A DNA stretch of 64,000 nt from Azorinus chamasolen (lineage: Eukaryota > Mollusca > Bivalvia > Cardiida > Solecurtidae): NCBI GenBank assembly GCA_963576725.1, contig OY755238.1:27310334-27374333 (forward strand). The letters run 5' to 3'. Shown in pieces: positions 43,401 through 47,980 of the stretch. The notes beneath the pieces were generated by a model. The model made no database searches, was not told the origin of the DNA, and saw only the letters and a program-made list of their open reading frames with translations. The position numbers were made by a program, and so were the translations under genes. Positions within the stretch are counted from its first letter, which is position 1; every line of letters starts with the position of its first letter.

Positions 43401-44016
43401 GACATATTTCTGTAAAAGTCATGTTTGAAAACCATAAGAGCCAATGCTCTATTTATTTATCACAATGGTTTAAAAAGTTCTCAGTTTTAAAATTTCCCTC
43501 TTTTTGTAAGGAATTCTCAATTTCAGTAGATTTATTCAAAGAGGTGAGGTATAAATATCACATGATGGAATGAGTAAATCAACTACCTGTGTACAAAATA
43601 CAAAAAGCTCTTTCTTAGAAAACAAGTAATGCCCCATGGAGCATTTATTGGATATAATGTGGTATGTTTGTCAATGAGGACTCTTTGTTTATTTTCAGGA
43701 GCTTGAGGATACTCTGGATCACATTCAGGAGTCCTTCATATGTTGTGTGTGTCGTGACTGTGAACTCTCAGCAACTCTGTGCCCCTGCGGCCATTTAACA
43801 TGTTACGATTGCGCAAATAGACTTACTGAGTGCCCGCTATGTCGGAAACGGATTGACAGAGTGCAGAGAATATTCCTACCAACTTTACAGACTGTGAAAG
43901 GTGCCAGTTCTTGCAGTAGTGTGTCACTGAAGTCGAGCGCGAGCCCGAGACATAAAGTGGCCTTCAGAGGGCAGCATGAAAGGACGTTAGAGGTGATGGA
44001 CTTTAATGAGCAGTGA
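22324..44016 (+). CDS. MYLIP: MYLIP/IDOL, FERM-RING E3 ubiquitin-protein ligase (complete, 6 exons)
   Basis: MYLIP binds membrane-protein tails (in vertebrates the LDL receptor family) through its FERM domain and ubiquitinates them through a C-terminal RING, sending them for lysosomal degradation; a myosin light chain partner is also reported. Exons 22324-22416, 23383-23573, 24257-24649, 26245-26501, 30021-30190 and 43699-44016 join into 473 codons plus stop, against 445 aa in human. The FERM domain covers about residues 1-290 ([47 protein letters not shown]). The RING has C383, C386, C398, H400, C403, C406, C413, C416, so all eight zinc ligands are present. The start ATG follows an in-frame GTG at 22315 and matches the family's N terminus. 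Substrate in this animal is unknown. Confidence 0.95.
22417..23382 (+). other. MYLIP intron 1, nothing recognised
   Basis: AT-rich with a short (TACT)n run at about 22845-22862. No foldback element, unlike every other large intron here. Confidence 0.6.
23383..23573 (+). CDS. MYLIP: MYLIP exon 2
   Basis: Codons 32 to 95 (last one split, phase 2). Encodes [30 protein letters not shown] and [16 protein letters not shown], the F1-F2 boundary of FERM, nearly colinear with the family. Donor GTATGT at 23574. Confidence 0.95.
23816..24137 (+). mobile_element. P1 element followed by a half P1
   Basis: Full plus copy from TTAA 23816 to TTAA 24050-24053 (core ACAAACAGAGTAGACCC, centre GCTTCTATAGGAACT). 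A second plus copy starts at that TTAA and stops at its palindrome centre (GATTCCAGTAGGAAAG, 24137). Confidence 0.8.
24257..24649 (+). CDS. MYLIP: MYLIP exon 3
   Basis: 393 nt, codons 95 to 226 (phase 2 at both ends). Encodes the F2 lobe and the start of F3: [55 protein letters not shown]. Donor GTATGT at 24650. Without splicing the frame runs on to a stop at 24717-24719. Confidence 0.93.
24725..24974 (+). mobile_element. P1 foldback element (reference copy)
   Basis: 250 bp with TTAA at both ends and inverted termini TTAACCCTTTCCC / GGGAAAGGGTTAA. Core 24764-24831, 68 bp: the arms pair throughout except CCCAGATC facing GATCAGGG (an A-A mismatch) and the central CTAGAG. Right flank carries AAAATGTCCACAATG and GAATATTCAGTAGGTATT. 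No coding capacity; ends and TTAA target are piggyBac-like. Confidence 0.88.
25000..25103. mobile_element. P4 foldback element
   Basis: TTTATTTCTCCACCAGACAG...GTTTGGTAGAGAAATGG with CACTCTTTAGAATCATCTC opposite GACGATTCTATAGAGTG. No target duplication recognised. Confidence 0.72.
25114..25474. mobile_element. Tigger-like TA element carrying an internal P4 palindrome
   Basis: CAGTGCTCCCTCTCTACAAC to GTTGTAGGGAGGGAGCACTG between TA dinucleotides, 361 bp. It contains a P4 palindrome at 25263-25354 (CCTCCATCAAACCC...GGGTTTGATGGAGG) whose 46 bp arms show only about one mismatch. Confidence 0.8.
25709..25940 (-). mobile_element. P2 foldback element
   Basis: TTAACCCTTTCCTCC at 25709 to GAGGGAATAGGTTAA at 25940. 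Core AAACCATTGTGATAAATAG to ATTTATTGCAATGGTTT with centre GCTCCATAGGAGC. A stub of P1 (TTAGCCCTTTCCCTG) directly precedes it. Confidence 0.82.
25941..26030. mobile_element. P4 element with collapsed core
   Basis: TTTATTTCTCTATCAAACCC joins directly to TATACAGTATAGGGTTTGG; the CACTCTTTAGAATC arms are deleted. Confidence 0.65.
26245..26501 (+). CDS. MYLIP: MYLIP exon 4
   Basis: Phase 2 start, phase 1 end; acceptor TTTTTTTTTACAG, donor GTAAGT at 26502. Encodes the FERM F3 lobe: [50 protein letters not shown]. The YR.ITE.H.F and SRDLKG motifs match MYLIP specifically. Confidence 0.95.
26598..26655 (-). mobile_element. P1 core fragment
   Basis: CAGTAGACCCTGGCCAGACA with centre GCTCCGACAGGAGC, then GATCTG; no ends. 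Confidence 0.5.
26753..27009. repeat. 34 bp tandem repeat, about 7.5 copies
   Basis: Unit GTTACTAGCTTGCAGATCC then AATGTCAAAAGTGTT. Starts at 26753, 26787, 26821, 26855, then 26890, 26923, 26957 and 26991. Units are nearly identical. Confidence 0.92.
27015..27511. repeat. 71 bp tandem repeat, 7 copies
   Basis: Unit begins GTGCAGTGTTTGTCCTCAGC and ends ATTTATCAGCTTA. Starts every 71 bp from 27015 to 27441, varying only at one or two sites (ATCATG/ATCGTG, TGGTTG/TGATTG). Follows the 34 bp array directly. Confidence 0.93.
27512..27768 (-). mobile_element. P1 foldback element
   Basis: GAATATTCATGTAAGAAATA, then core AAAAACAGAATAGAACC with centre GGCTCCTACAGGGGCC and GTCTGCTCTGTTTG, right end ATCAGTTAAAGGGGT. 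Confidence 0.7.
28014..28463 (+). mobile_element. P1 element interrupted by a second P1
   Basis: Outer plus copy starts TTAACCCTTCACTC (28014), is broken in its core at GACAGCTTGTGGAG, and resumes at about 28334 with its right flank (GACTTGATTCTAGTTTCTGC, end GAGAAATGGTTAA 28463). The insert is a minus P1 at 28090-28333 (core GAGCAGACCC, centre GCTCCTATAGGAGC). Confidence 0.75.
28595..29027 (+). mobile_element. P1 element carrying a pearl-like insertion
   Basis: P1 from TTAA 28595 (core AAACAGAGTAGACC, half-deleted centre) to TTAA 29024-29027. Within it about 28755-28960 is a pearl-like piece: GGCCGGATTGCTCGCAATCC, GCCGTCCGTCCGTCCGG, TTGACC and TAACCAAACTTGGCATG. Confidence 0.68.
29247..29513 (+). 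mobile_element. P1 foldback element
   Basis: TTATCCCTTTACTCC to GGAATAAAGGGTTAA. Core GCAAACAGAGTAGACCC to GTCTGCTCTGTTTGC with decayed centre GACTCCTGCCGCAGC. Confidence 0.78.
29521..29899 (-). mobile_element. P1 element with internal 38 bp tandem array
   Basis: Left flank from GAATATTCATGCAGGAC; then five 38 bp units (29622-29811; AGCAGAGTAGACCTGATAAG recurring at 29641, 29679, 29717, 29755), the last running into CAGACAGCTGCTGTAGGAGC, TTTGTTTGC and GTAAAGGGTTAG. The array grew from the left palindrome arm. Confidence 0.78.
30021..30190 (+). CDS. MYLIP: MYLIP exon 5
   Basis: Phase 1 start, phase 0 end; acceptor TGTCTTTCAG, donor GTATGA at 30191. Begins [20 protein letters not shown], the conserved end of the FERM part, then a serine-, glutamate- and cysteine-containing linker unlike the vertebrate one in sequence. 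Confidence 0.94.
30191..30535 (+). other. Start of MYLIP intron 5, nothing recognised
   Basis: AT-rich with no identified element. The intron continues to 43698 and is otherwise dominated by foldback elements. Confidence 0.6.
30536..30706. mobile_element. Rearranged P1 remnant
   Basis: TAAACCCTTTTCTTCG, a core start GCAAATGTTGTAGACCC, then a second partial core (GAGCAAACCTAGCTGACTC, GATCAGATAGCTCTACTG) and the end GGAGTAAAGGGTTGA. Confidence 0.55.
30748..30999 (-). mobile_element. P1 foldback element (complete)
   Basis: TTAACCCTTTCCCTG to GAGGGAAAGGGTTAA, 252 bp; core 30893-30960 with centre CGGCTCCTCTAGGAGCCG. Confidence 0.87.
31161..31414 (+). mobile_element. P1 foldback element (complete)
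   Basis: TTAACCCTTTCCCTC to GGGAAAGGGTTAA, 254 bp; core GCAAACAGAGTAGACCC to GTCTACTCTGTTTGC with centre ACTCCTAGTGGAGC. Inverted relative to the copy 160 bp upstream. Confidence 0.87.
31503..31572. repeat. P7 palindromic core
   Basis: TGTCAAACAGTTTGGATATG with GGATCCAAACTGTTTG; arms of about 28 bp separated by CTGCATTATGCTG. Confidence 0.7.
31668..31876 (+). mobile_element. P5 foldback element
   Basis: AAACCCTTTTGGACGCTGGA, core GCAAACAATAAAGACC with centre GACTCCTAGATAACC and GCACTGTTTGTCATTCA, then ACTGAATGGACTC and CCCACTTTGAATATTTG ... TTCAAGGGTTC. Confidence 0.68.
31880..32365 (+). other. Intron sequence with one decayed P7 half
   Basis: Mostly featureless; 32110-32165 holds TTTGCAGACAGTTCGG...CTCATCAGGATCC, a P7 remnant. 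Confidence 0.5.
32366..32552 (-). mobile_element. P5 element, degenerate
   Basis: TTAATCCTTGGAAAGC, AATATTCAAAGTGGAATG, core ACAAATAGTGCAGATCC with GACTCCTGTTAGGGA and GGTCTACACCTTTTGCCAG. Confidence 0.58.
32562..32771 (-). mobile_element. P2 element
   Basis: TTATCCCATTCCTTCATA to CATATGAGGTAATGGGTAA. Left arm decayed (AATAAAATATTTGCTCC), right arm intact (GAGTAAATGCTCTATTTATC, ACAATAGTTT). Confidence 0.75.
32820..33064 (+). mobile_element. P2 foldback element (complete)
   Basis: TTAACCCATTCCCTCATAGC to GGAGGAAAGTGTTAA. Core GAAACCATTGTGATAAATA through TTTGCTCCTATAGGAGCAAA to CACAATGGTTTC, with a 17 bp insertion after it. Confidence 0.85.
33065..33245 (-). mobile_element. P1 element, left end missing
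   Basis: Core GCAAACAGAGCAAACTAATC, centre GCTACTACAGGATC, GTCTTCTCTGTTTGC; right end TAAGGTAAAGGGTTAA at 33245. Confidence 0.7.
33246..33611 (+). other. Intron sequence, nothing recognised
   Basis: AT-rich; no element or conserved frame identified. Confidence 0.5.
33612..34087 (-). mobile_element. Two minus P1 elements in tandem
   Basis: First 33612-33848 (core GCAAACAGAGCAGACCC, centre CTCCTTGAATGGAGC); second 33880-34087, whose core lacks the GCTCC centre (GATCAGAGTTGTCAGATC) and which ends GAAGTAAAGGGTTA. Confidence 0.72.
34195..34384. repeat. 190 bp long inverted repeat (hairpin)
   Basis: AAGCTGGGTCCCTGCTTATA pairs with TATAAGCAGGGACCCAGCTT at the outside. The inner arms GTTCTCAAGCTTTTGATTGG and CCAATCAAAAGCTTGAGAAC pair exactly. 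In the left arm the inner ~30 bp block (GTTCTCAAG...TTTGAG) is duplicated. It has no TTAA or TA ends like the other families. Confidence 0.85.
34400..34652 (-). mobile_element. P1 foldback element (complete)
   Basis: TTAACCCTTTCCCTG to GAAGGAAAGAGTTAA, 253 bp; core 34545-34612 with centre TGGCTCCTATAGGAGCCA. Confidence 0.87.
34764..34994 (-). mobile_element. P1 element
   Basis: TTAATCCTATTGAATATTC to GAGGGAAAGAGTTAA; core GCAAACAGAGCAGACTC, centre GGCTCCTACAGGGGTC, GTCTAGTCTGTTTGC. Confidence 0.8.
35154..35377 (-). mobile_element. P5 element with duplicated right arm
   Basis: TTAATCCTTACAACACTG to TGTAAGGGTTAA. Core GACAAACAGTACAAACCC; the right arm AGCCCACTCATCTAGGTC through TACACTGTTTG occurs twice in tandem (about 35275 and 35308). 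Confidence 0.7.
35374..35635 (+). mobile_element. P1 element sharing TTAA with the preceding P5
   Basis: TTAACCCTTTCCCTC at 35374 to GGTAAAGGGTTAA at 35635; core GCAAACAGAGTAGACCC, centre GCTCCTATAGGACTTTGGAGC (small insertion), GTCTGCTCAGTTTGC. Confidence 0.82.
35994..36186. mobile_element. P3 foldback element, diverged ends
   Basis: CAGTAGAACCTGCCTTAAGC to TTAAGACAAGTTTCACTG; core centre AAAGCTCATATAGGAACTTT, GCATTAAGCAACCACCTGC. Confidence 0.72.
36236..36439. mobile_element. P3 foldback element, variant core (complete)
   Basis: CAGTAAAACCTCTCTGTAAT to TATAGAGGGGTTTTACTG between TA dinucleotides, 204 bp. Core variant: GCTTAAAGCAAGGTGAAAGT and centre AACGCTCCTGTAGGAGCGTT, the same subtype as the half copy at 19933. 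Confidence 0.85.
36448..36820 (-). mobile_element. P1 element with 44 bp tandem right arm
   Basis: Left flank GAATATTCATGCCAG..., core ATGCAAACTCTGATCAAACA, then four 44 bp units (36618-36793: CTACAACAGCTGTTCTGGGT, CTACTCAGTTTGCTAAGG) before the terminal part GAAGCGGCATGTCTATC. Confidence 0.75.
36818..37007. mobile_element. Head-to-head P1 ends (palindrome-arm loss)
   Basis: Both ends are the same P1 terminus in opposite orientation: TTAACTCTTTACTTGTTGAA and TATTCACCAGATAAAGAG, each followed inward by GACATCATGA/TCATGATGTC. Between them lies a threefold ATCGGACTCATAAC-type repeat and no core palindrome. Confidence 0.6.
37010..37425 (+). other. Intron sequence, nothing recognised
   Basis: AT-rich; no element identified. 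A P1 stub follows at 37430-37495 (AAACCCTTCAGTTGATAAAA, GCAGAGTAGACCCTGATC). Confidence 0.5.
37796..37872. repeat. P7 palindromic core
   Basis: AAAGTTTGGATCCAGATGAG with CTTGTCAAGATCCAAATC; centre replaced by TACATGTAAGAGTAAATC. Confidence 0.58.
38072..38699 (-). mobile_element. P1 element expanded by a 26 bp tandem array
   Basis: Left flank from ACCGTTTCCCTGTTAAATAT; array 38204-38619 of exactly 26 bp spacing, 16 starts (CAAACAGGTCAGACCCTGAT plus AATACA); then the normal centre GGTGCCTACAGGAGCCATCA, TCTACTCTGTTTGC and end GAAGGAAAAGGTTAA at 38699. The array consists of the left palindrome arm only. Confidence 0.85.
38696..38926 (+). mobile_element. P2 foldback element (complete)
   Basis: TTAACCCATTACCTCATAG to GCGGCAATGGGTTAA; shares its first TTAA with the P1 before it. 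Core centre TTTGCTCCTGTGGAGCAAA. Confidence 0.86.
38927..39287 (+). other. Intron sequence, nothing recognised
   Basis: No repeat family or conserved frame identified. Confidence 0.5.
39288..39542 (-). mobile_element. P1 foldback element (complete)
   Basis: TTAACCCTTTCCCTG to GAGAGAAAGGGTTAA, 255 bp; core GTAAACAGAGCAGACC, centre GGCTGCTATATGGGTC. Confidence 0.84.
39612..40279. mobile_element. P2-P1-P2 compound array sharing TTAA junctions
   Basis: P2 plus (39612-39836, centre TTTGCTCCTTAGGAGCAAA), P1 minus (39833-40070, centre CTGTTCCTATAGGAACAG), P2 minus (40067-40279, centre TTTGCTCCTATAGGAGCAAA). The first junction is a single shared TTAA; the second has drifted to TGAA. The two P2 copies are in opposite orientation. 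Confidence 0.84.
40302..40482 (+). mobile_element. P1 element with shortened flanks
   Basis: GCACCTTTGCAAACAAAGTAG, centre GCTCCTGTAGGAAC, GTCTGCTCTGTTTGC, right end GGACTAAAGGGTTTA; left terminus degraded. Confidence 0.74.
40483..40844 (+). other. Intron sequence, nothing recognised
   Basis: No element or conserved frame identified. Confidence 0.5.
40845..41026 (+). mobile_element. P5 element
   Basis: Core CTCTGTGCACCCAGATCAAA, GGGCTTCTGAGGGAGCCC, GGGTCTGCACTGTTTGTCAT; then GATATTCAACAGCTGAAGGG and TTAA. Left end absent. Confidence 0.68.
41135..41230 (-). mobile_element. P5 remnant
   Basis: TTAACCAATTGCTGAATGTT, CAAAGTGGAA, centre GTCTCTAGGAGAC, TCAACACTGAAAGCAAATGC. Confidence 0.5.
41306..41432 (-). 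mobile_element. P1 left flank without core
   Basis: TTAACCCTTTTCTCCATG, ATTCATGTAAGAAATGATG, AAACCATGGCCGAAACTG, then only GGGTCTACATTTC of the right arm. Confidence 0.65.
41589..41758 (+). mobile_element. P5 element
   Basis: GGTATTTGCACACAGTGTAG, GAGGGCTCTTGAAGGAGACCC, GGGTCTGCACTGTTTGTCAT, then ACTGAGCAGACTTCATTG running into the next TTAA. Confidence 0.68.
41752..41971 (+). mobile_element. P2 foldback element
   Basis: TTAACCCTATTCCTAATAGG to GGAGGGAAGGGTTAA; centre TTTGCTCTTATGTGAGCAGA. Confidence 0.84.
42205..42434 (+). mobile_element. P1 element with deleted centre
   Basis: TTAACCCTTTCCTTC to AGGACAGGGTTTAA. Core GCAAACAGAGTAGACCCAGA then TATAGGAGATGTCTGATC: the left inner arm is missing. 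Confidence 0.8.
42609..42847 (+). mobile_element. P2 foldback element
   Basis: TTAACCCATTACATCATATG to AAGGGAATGGGTTAA; left arm has an 8-10 bp insertion (CATTATAATTACTTTGCTCC), right arm intact. Confidence 0.82.
42885..42961 (-). mobile_element. P1 right end
   Basis: GCAAGCAGAGCAGACATC joined to TGTCTGGGTCTACTCTGTTT, then GGGGAAATGGTTAA. Confidence 0.62.
42962..43291 (+). other. Intron sequence with a poly-G tract
   Basis: A G-run with one T lies at about 43189-43210. Nothing else recognised. Confidence 0.55.
43292..43590. mobile_element. P3 core split by a P2 inserted at its TTAA
   Basis: P3 sequence AGTGGTAGCTGGATGCAG, AAAGCTCCCACAGGAGCTTT, TTCTACATTAA is interrupted at TTAA by a minus P2 (43371-43576, TCCATTCCCTCATA to GATGGAATGAGTAA) and resumes TCAACTACCTGTGTAC. 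Confidence 0.72.
43699..44016 (+). CDS. MYLIP: MYLIP exon 6 (RING and C terminus)
   Basis: 105 codons and TGA at 44014-44016; acceptor TTATTTTCAG, phase 0. A short leucine/acidic lead ([10 protein letters not shown]) precedes a C3HC4 [22 protein letters not shown] to CPLCRKR, and the family's VQRIFLPT strand. The last ~45 residues, rich in serine and basic residues, have no counterpart in the shorter vertebrate protein. Confidence 0.96.
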   Translation, partial: ELEDTLDHIQESFICCVCRDCELSATLCPCGHLTCYDCANRLTECPLCRKRIDRVQRIFLPTLQTVKGASSCSSVSLKSSASPRHKVAFRGQHERTLEVMDFNEQ

Positions 44017-44680
44017 AGAAAAATAGAGGATTGAAACAGCAATCGGTGACCAGCTTGAAACAGAATGGTTTAAAGGAAATAATTTACAGACAAGAATATG
44101 TGCCATGTTTTAATTGAAAGGGACGATGATACATGTAATTATTGGAGAGGTCTGGAGTATTTGTAACTATGGCAACTCTGCAAAGATTTACACTACCTTA
44201 ATTAACCTAAGTATTTGGACAGAGAAATTAAGGCTGATCAAACTGCTTCTAAGGAAGCAGATTGATCAGGGTCTACACTTTTGCTGTTTTTGTCAGTCTA
44301 ATGATAAAGTTATCAGAATGATATGTCAAATTTACTTATTCAGCTTTACAAACACATGAAGAAGGAGATTGTTTCAACACTTGGAGTAATTTTGAGTAGT
44401 TACCCTTGTAGGGGCTGATACAGGCCTTAGTTATACCCTTTTAGGGGCTCTGGTATAGACCTTTTCCAATATACAATGTAGTGTATCAAGGGACTTTTGT
44501 CACCTATGTATCAAGGAGGTGTTTCAGCACTTGGAGTGTTACTATCTAGAAGGTTTCAAATCGAGAGGACAAAATCTGTGTATATAAGATTACAGATGAA
44601 AAAATCTTTTTATGAAAAAAGAAAACATCTAAATACATATACAGAGCAATCGATTAAGGTGTGTATTCAAATACTAAAAT
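44017..44680 (+). other. Probable MYLIP 3' untranslated region and flank
   Basis: No exact AATAAA that I trust appears here. 44230-44287 is a short P5/P1-like hairpin (GATCAAACTGCTTC TAAG GAAGCAGATTGATC). TTTTGAGTAGTTACCCTTG and TTATACCCTTTTAGGGGCT are weakly repeated. Confidence 0.45.
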
Positions 44681-44689
44681 CATCATGTC

Positions 44690-45027
44690 TCCAACAAACC
44701 CTATGTTCTGACCACTCTCTAGAATCGTCTCAAAGAAACAATTTTAAAGAGTGCTCACAGCATAGGGTTTGGGGGATAAATAACCTTTTCCCTCATGTAA
44801 ACGCCTTTTCATGCATTTGCAAACAGAGTAGACTCATATCAGACAGCTCCTACAGGAGTCATCTGATCAGGGACTGCTCTGTTTGCTTTTGACATGATAT
44901 AGATCTGATTCGACATTTTTTGTCAAAGCAAAAACGTTCCATGAAATGTTTACACTATAAAAGTTCAGATAATAAATATTCATGATGTCATTATTTCTTA
45001 GATGAATATTGAACAGGAAAGGGAATA
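44690..45027 (+). mobile_element. P4 element followed by a P1
   Basis: P4 44690-44780 (GTCTCCAACAAACCC...GGGTTTGGGGGAT, arms CACTCTCTAGAATCG and TTTTAAAGAGTG). P1 plus from about 44781 (CCTTTTCCCTC, GCAAACAGAGTAGACTC, centre GCTCCTACAGGAGTC, GATGTCATTATTTCTTAG, GAACAGGAAAGGG). Confidence 0.74.
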
Positions 45028-45372
45028 TAAAGTAGCTATTGTTAAAAATGTTGAAGTTTACACATCTTATCCATTGCTCTGTATGTACATGTACTTATCA
45101 TAAATTATGTATGTCCATGTGTATCAATAATGAAACCACTTGTAAATCAACGCACATCAGTCTCATAAAAATCACATCTTTCATTTTACAGTGCAATGAA
45201 GATCTGATATCATTGTAACGAGCCCTATCACTTCCCCTATGTCATGTGATTTGGGTGTCATACATCATTTTTTATTATTATTATACAAAAGGCATAATTA
45301 GATCTTTCTCAAATTATGATAACATTTGTCACGGAAAAACACAAGACAAAGGAACAGATAATGTTCACAGGT
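45028..45372. other. Intergenic, nothing recognised
   Basis: AT-rich; no element identified. Confidence 0.5.
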
Positions 45373-45622
45373 TTACCCTTTCCCTCATATTAATGTGTTT
45401 TCATGCATTTGCAAATAGAGTAGACCCAGATCAGACGGCTCCTATAGGAGCCGTCTGATCAGGGTCTGCTCTGTTTGCTTATGAAATTATAATAGGCCTG
45501 ACTGTACAGTTTCTATTAGTACCATAACATTCCTTTCTTCAAATGCCATTATAAAAAGTCAGCTAATAAATATTCATGATGTCATTATTTCTGACATTAA
45601 TACTGAACAGGGAAAGGGTTAA
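45373..45622 (+). mobile_element. P1 foldback element (complete)
   Basis: TTACCCTTTCCCTC to GGGAAAGGGTTAA, 250 bp; core GCAAATAGAGTAGACCC, centre CGGCTCCTATAGGAGCCG, GGGTCTGCTCTGTTTGC. Confidence 0.86.
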
Positions 45623-46037
45623 ATGAGTATTATTCCTCGCTTTTAAAGCTAATTGGTTATCCATCAAATCAAACTGGCTACTAAAACTTTTATATTCGCC
45701 CATCATCTATAGTTTGAGTAACCATCAGAGACTACTAGTATGATTGCAATGATTCTGTGGCTCATTGATGATTTTAATGAGACTGTATTGTACCTGTACA
45801 ATTATTATGACTGTTCAAGTTGTTATCTTTTTGCTGTTTCATAAATGTTTCATCTTGTGAATACAGGCAAATGATCAGGGAATTAAATGATTTAGTTATG
45901 TATGATGTGCAATATATTTTTAACTGTTTGCCATATTTAAAGAAAGGGTTCAGGTCTTGTGACAAGACAGTAGTGGAGGAATTCAAAGCTATATATTATA
46001 AATCTTTTACTTCTCAGCCAACCTCTCTCTTACTGGT
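45623..46037. other. Intergenic, nothing recognised
   Basis: An 84-codon open frame (45820-46074) has no recognisable homologue and runs into the hairpin at 46038. Confidence 0.5.
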
Positions 46038-46279
46038 GGTACTCATTAGAATCAACTCGGAGAGGCAATTCTAATGAGTGCAGTAGAACCTGTTTTAAGC
46101 CTGTATAGATTGGACACATGCATTTTAAAAAGCAGGTGGTTGCTTAATGCAGGGCAAAAGTAATGCAGAAAGCTCCTATAGGAGCTTTCTGCATTCCTTT
46201 TGACCTGCATTAAGCAACCACCTGCCTTATAGATCCATTATTAGACCGTTTTGATGGTCGCTTAAGACAGTGTCTACTG
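46038..46279. mobile_element. Short palindrome then a P3 element
   Basis: 46038-46079: CTCATTAGAATCAACTC with GGCAATTCTAATGAG. P3 46081-46279: CAGTAGAACCTGTTTTAAGC to GACAGTGTCTACTG, core GCAGGTGGTTGCTTAATGC, centre AAAGCTCCTATAGGAGCTTT, GCAACCACCTGC. Confidence 0.78.
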
Positions 46280-46499
46280 TGCCTGTAAGAGTTTAAGGAG
46301 ATCAACACACACTATATTTTACCTAGATTGTTCAAATACCCATCTTATCTGCAGATGTGGGAATTATGTTTCCTGTCTTTAATAATTGCATGATGTGCTA
46401 ATTTATACAAGACTGAAGCCATGCAACACGTATAGAATGCTTTTCCTTGACATTTGTTTGTTGGAAATTAAATTGAAGTTAAGTGAATCGGCCAATTGT

Positions 46500-46673
46500 T
46501 CAAATGAATACAGGAAATGAATGCACTGGTGTTTGCGAACAGTGTAGACCCAGATTGTTAGAGGACTCCTAGGGGTCACATGATCAGGGCCGTCACTGTT
46601 GGTCGTTCAAAATCCTCTATCATGTTGTACCCGTTTATAGCTAAAACAGTTATGAACCATTCCACCAGAGGTC
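46500..46673 (+). mobile_element. P5 element
   Basis: GTGTTTGCGAACAGTGTAGA, GAGGACTCCTAGGGGTC, CACTGTTGGTCGTTCAAAAT, ATGAACCATTCCACCAGAGG. Confidence 0.65.
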
Positions 46674-46830
46674 CAGGTAAGATGTGTAAATTTAAACATT
46701 TTCAAGAATAACTCCTTTATTTCTCCACCAAACACTATAATGTGATAATTCTAAAAAGTGGTCACAGTATAGGGTTTGGTGGAGAAATGACCAGTTTAGT
46801 ATTTGGGTATGCACCTTTACCGGTATCTGT
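46674..46830. mobile_element. P4 element with extended flanks
   Basis: CTTTATTTCTCCACCAAACA to GTTTGGTGGAGAAATG; the flanks GTAAGATGTGTAAATTT and TTTAGTATTTGGGTATGCAC are shared with the copy at 53475, so P4 is longer than its palindrome. Confidence 0.72.
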
Positions 46831-47119
46831 AGTTTGTTCCACTTTGCAAATACTTTGTTAATACTGGTTTTCACAAATTAGCTCATTACTTTGAGCAAAA
46901 AGTGATTGTCTTTTTAAAAAATGCAAGTTTTATTCTCCTGACCAAGATCCCTTTCTTTGAACATGATAATTATGTATGTAAATGTTTGTATTTTTGACAA
47001 ACTAAGAATGTGATGATGATTATATGGTGCTTTTTCCATTTCATTGTATATTTGTATGTTTTCATTGGACCAAGTTTGATTAACTGTTTAACTCCTGGGA
47101 ACTTAAACCTTCAGCATGT

Positions 47120-47404
47120 CATTGGTCTGTTTGCTGATCGAATTTGAAAGATCTGTTTCTTTACTTTAAAAAATGATGATAATTTTCCACCTTCCATATT
47201 TGGTTATAACTATTCTGTCCATGAATATTCAGTAGGTATCGGAATTTGGACTGAATATAGAACAGGCAAAGGGTTGAAGTTTCCAAAATGGACCAAGACT
47301 GGTTTAATCAGTTTTATTCCATAAGCAGTAGATCATGACCAGAGGGCTCCTGCAGGACAGGTCTGATCTGGGTCTACTCTGTTTGCACAGTATGAGGGAA
47401 AATG
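47120..47404. mobile_element. P1 right half and a minus P1 remnant
   Basis: 47120-47276: GTCTGTTTGCTGATCGAATT through GAATATTCAGTAGGTAT to GGCAAAGGGTTGA. 47314-47404: TAAGCAGTAGATCATGACC, GGGCTCCTGCAGGACA, TCTACTCTGTTTGC. Confidence 0.65.
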
Positions 47405-47421
47405 AATGTGCTGATGTTCTA

Positions 47422-47650
47422 TTAACCCTTTCCTCCATAAATATGCCTTTCTACACCTCTGTAAAAGTCACTTTATGAAACCATTGTGATAAATAGAGCA
47501 TTTGCTCCTATAGGAGCAAATGCTCTATTTATCACATTGGTTTCAAACTAAAAACATCTAAAATTTTCCTTTTCTCTAGTTAATGATCCTTTTTGGTAGA
47601 TTTATTCAAAGTGCATGGATCTAAAAATAGCCTATGAGTGAAAGGGTTAA
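47422..47650 (-). mobile_element. P2 foldback element (complete, reference copy)
   Basis: TTAACCCTTTCCTCC to GAGTGAAAGGGTTAA, 229 bp. Core GAAACCATTGTGATAAATAG through TTTGCTCCTATAGGAGCAAA to TATTTATCACATTGGTTTC, one mismatch in 34 bp arms. Right flank CTAAAAATAGCCTATGAG is diagnostic of the family. Confidence 0.88.
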
Positions 47651-47689
47651 TGACTGTGATGATGTTCTATTTCAAACAAGACAAACAAT

Positions 47690-47910
47690 GTAACCTAGAT
47701 ATCTTGAACTGGGATATCTCGAACTAAACGTTTGATGCTTTCAAAATTAACAATACAGAATTGTTCTAAAATGTTGGAGCTCTCAGCATTGCTTTAGACC
47801 TGCATTAAGCTGTGAGCTTGAGAAATTGTCCATATTAGAACTCGAACTACTGCAGTCTCAACCTAATTTGCATGTTCCCTTTAAGTTTGAGATATCGAAG
47901 TTCAGCTGTA
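47690..47910. mobile_element. Tigger-like element with GATATCTCGAACT ends
   Basis: Left GATATCTTGAACTGGGATAT, right GAGATATCGAAGTTCAGCTG; a decayed P3-type middle (GTTGGAGCTC, GACCTGCATTAAGCTG). CAGYYGAAC...GATATC ends are typical of pogo-type elements. Confidence 0.6.
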
Positions 47911-47980
47911 GTTCCAATTACTTGAACAAAATGTCTGTGATTTATTAATCATGTTACAGAGAATGCCTTAGCAACATAAT

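Noticed and set aside
45820..46074. 84-codon open frame
   Set aside because: No family resemblance and it runs into a palindrome; no splice or polyadenylation context.
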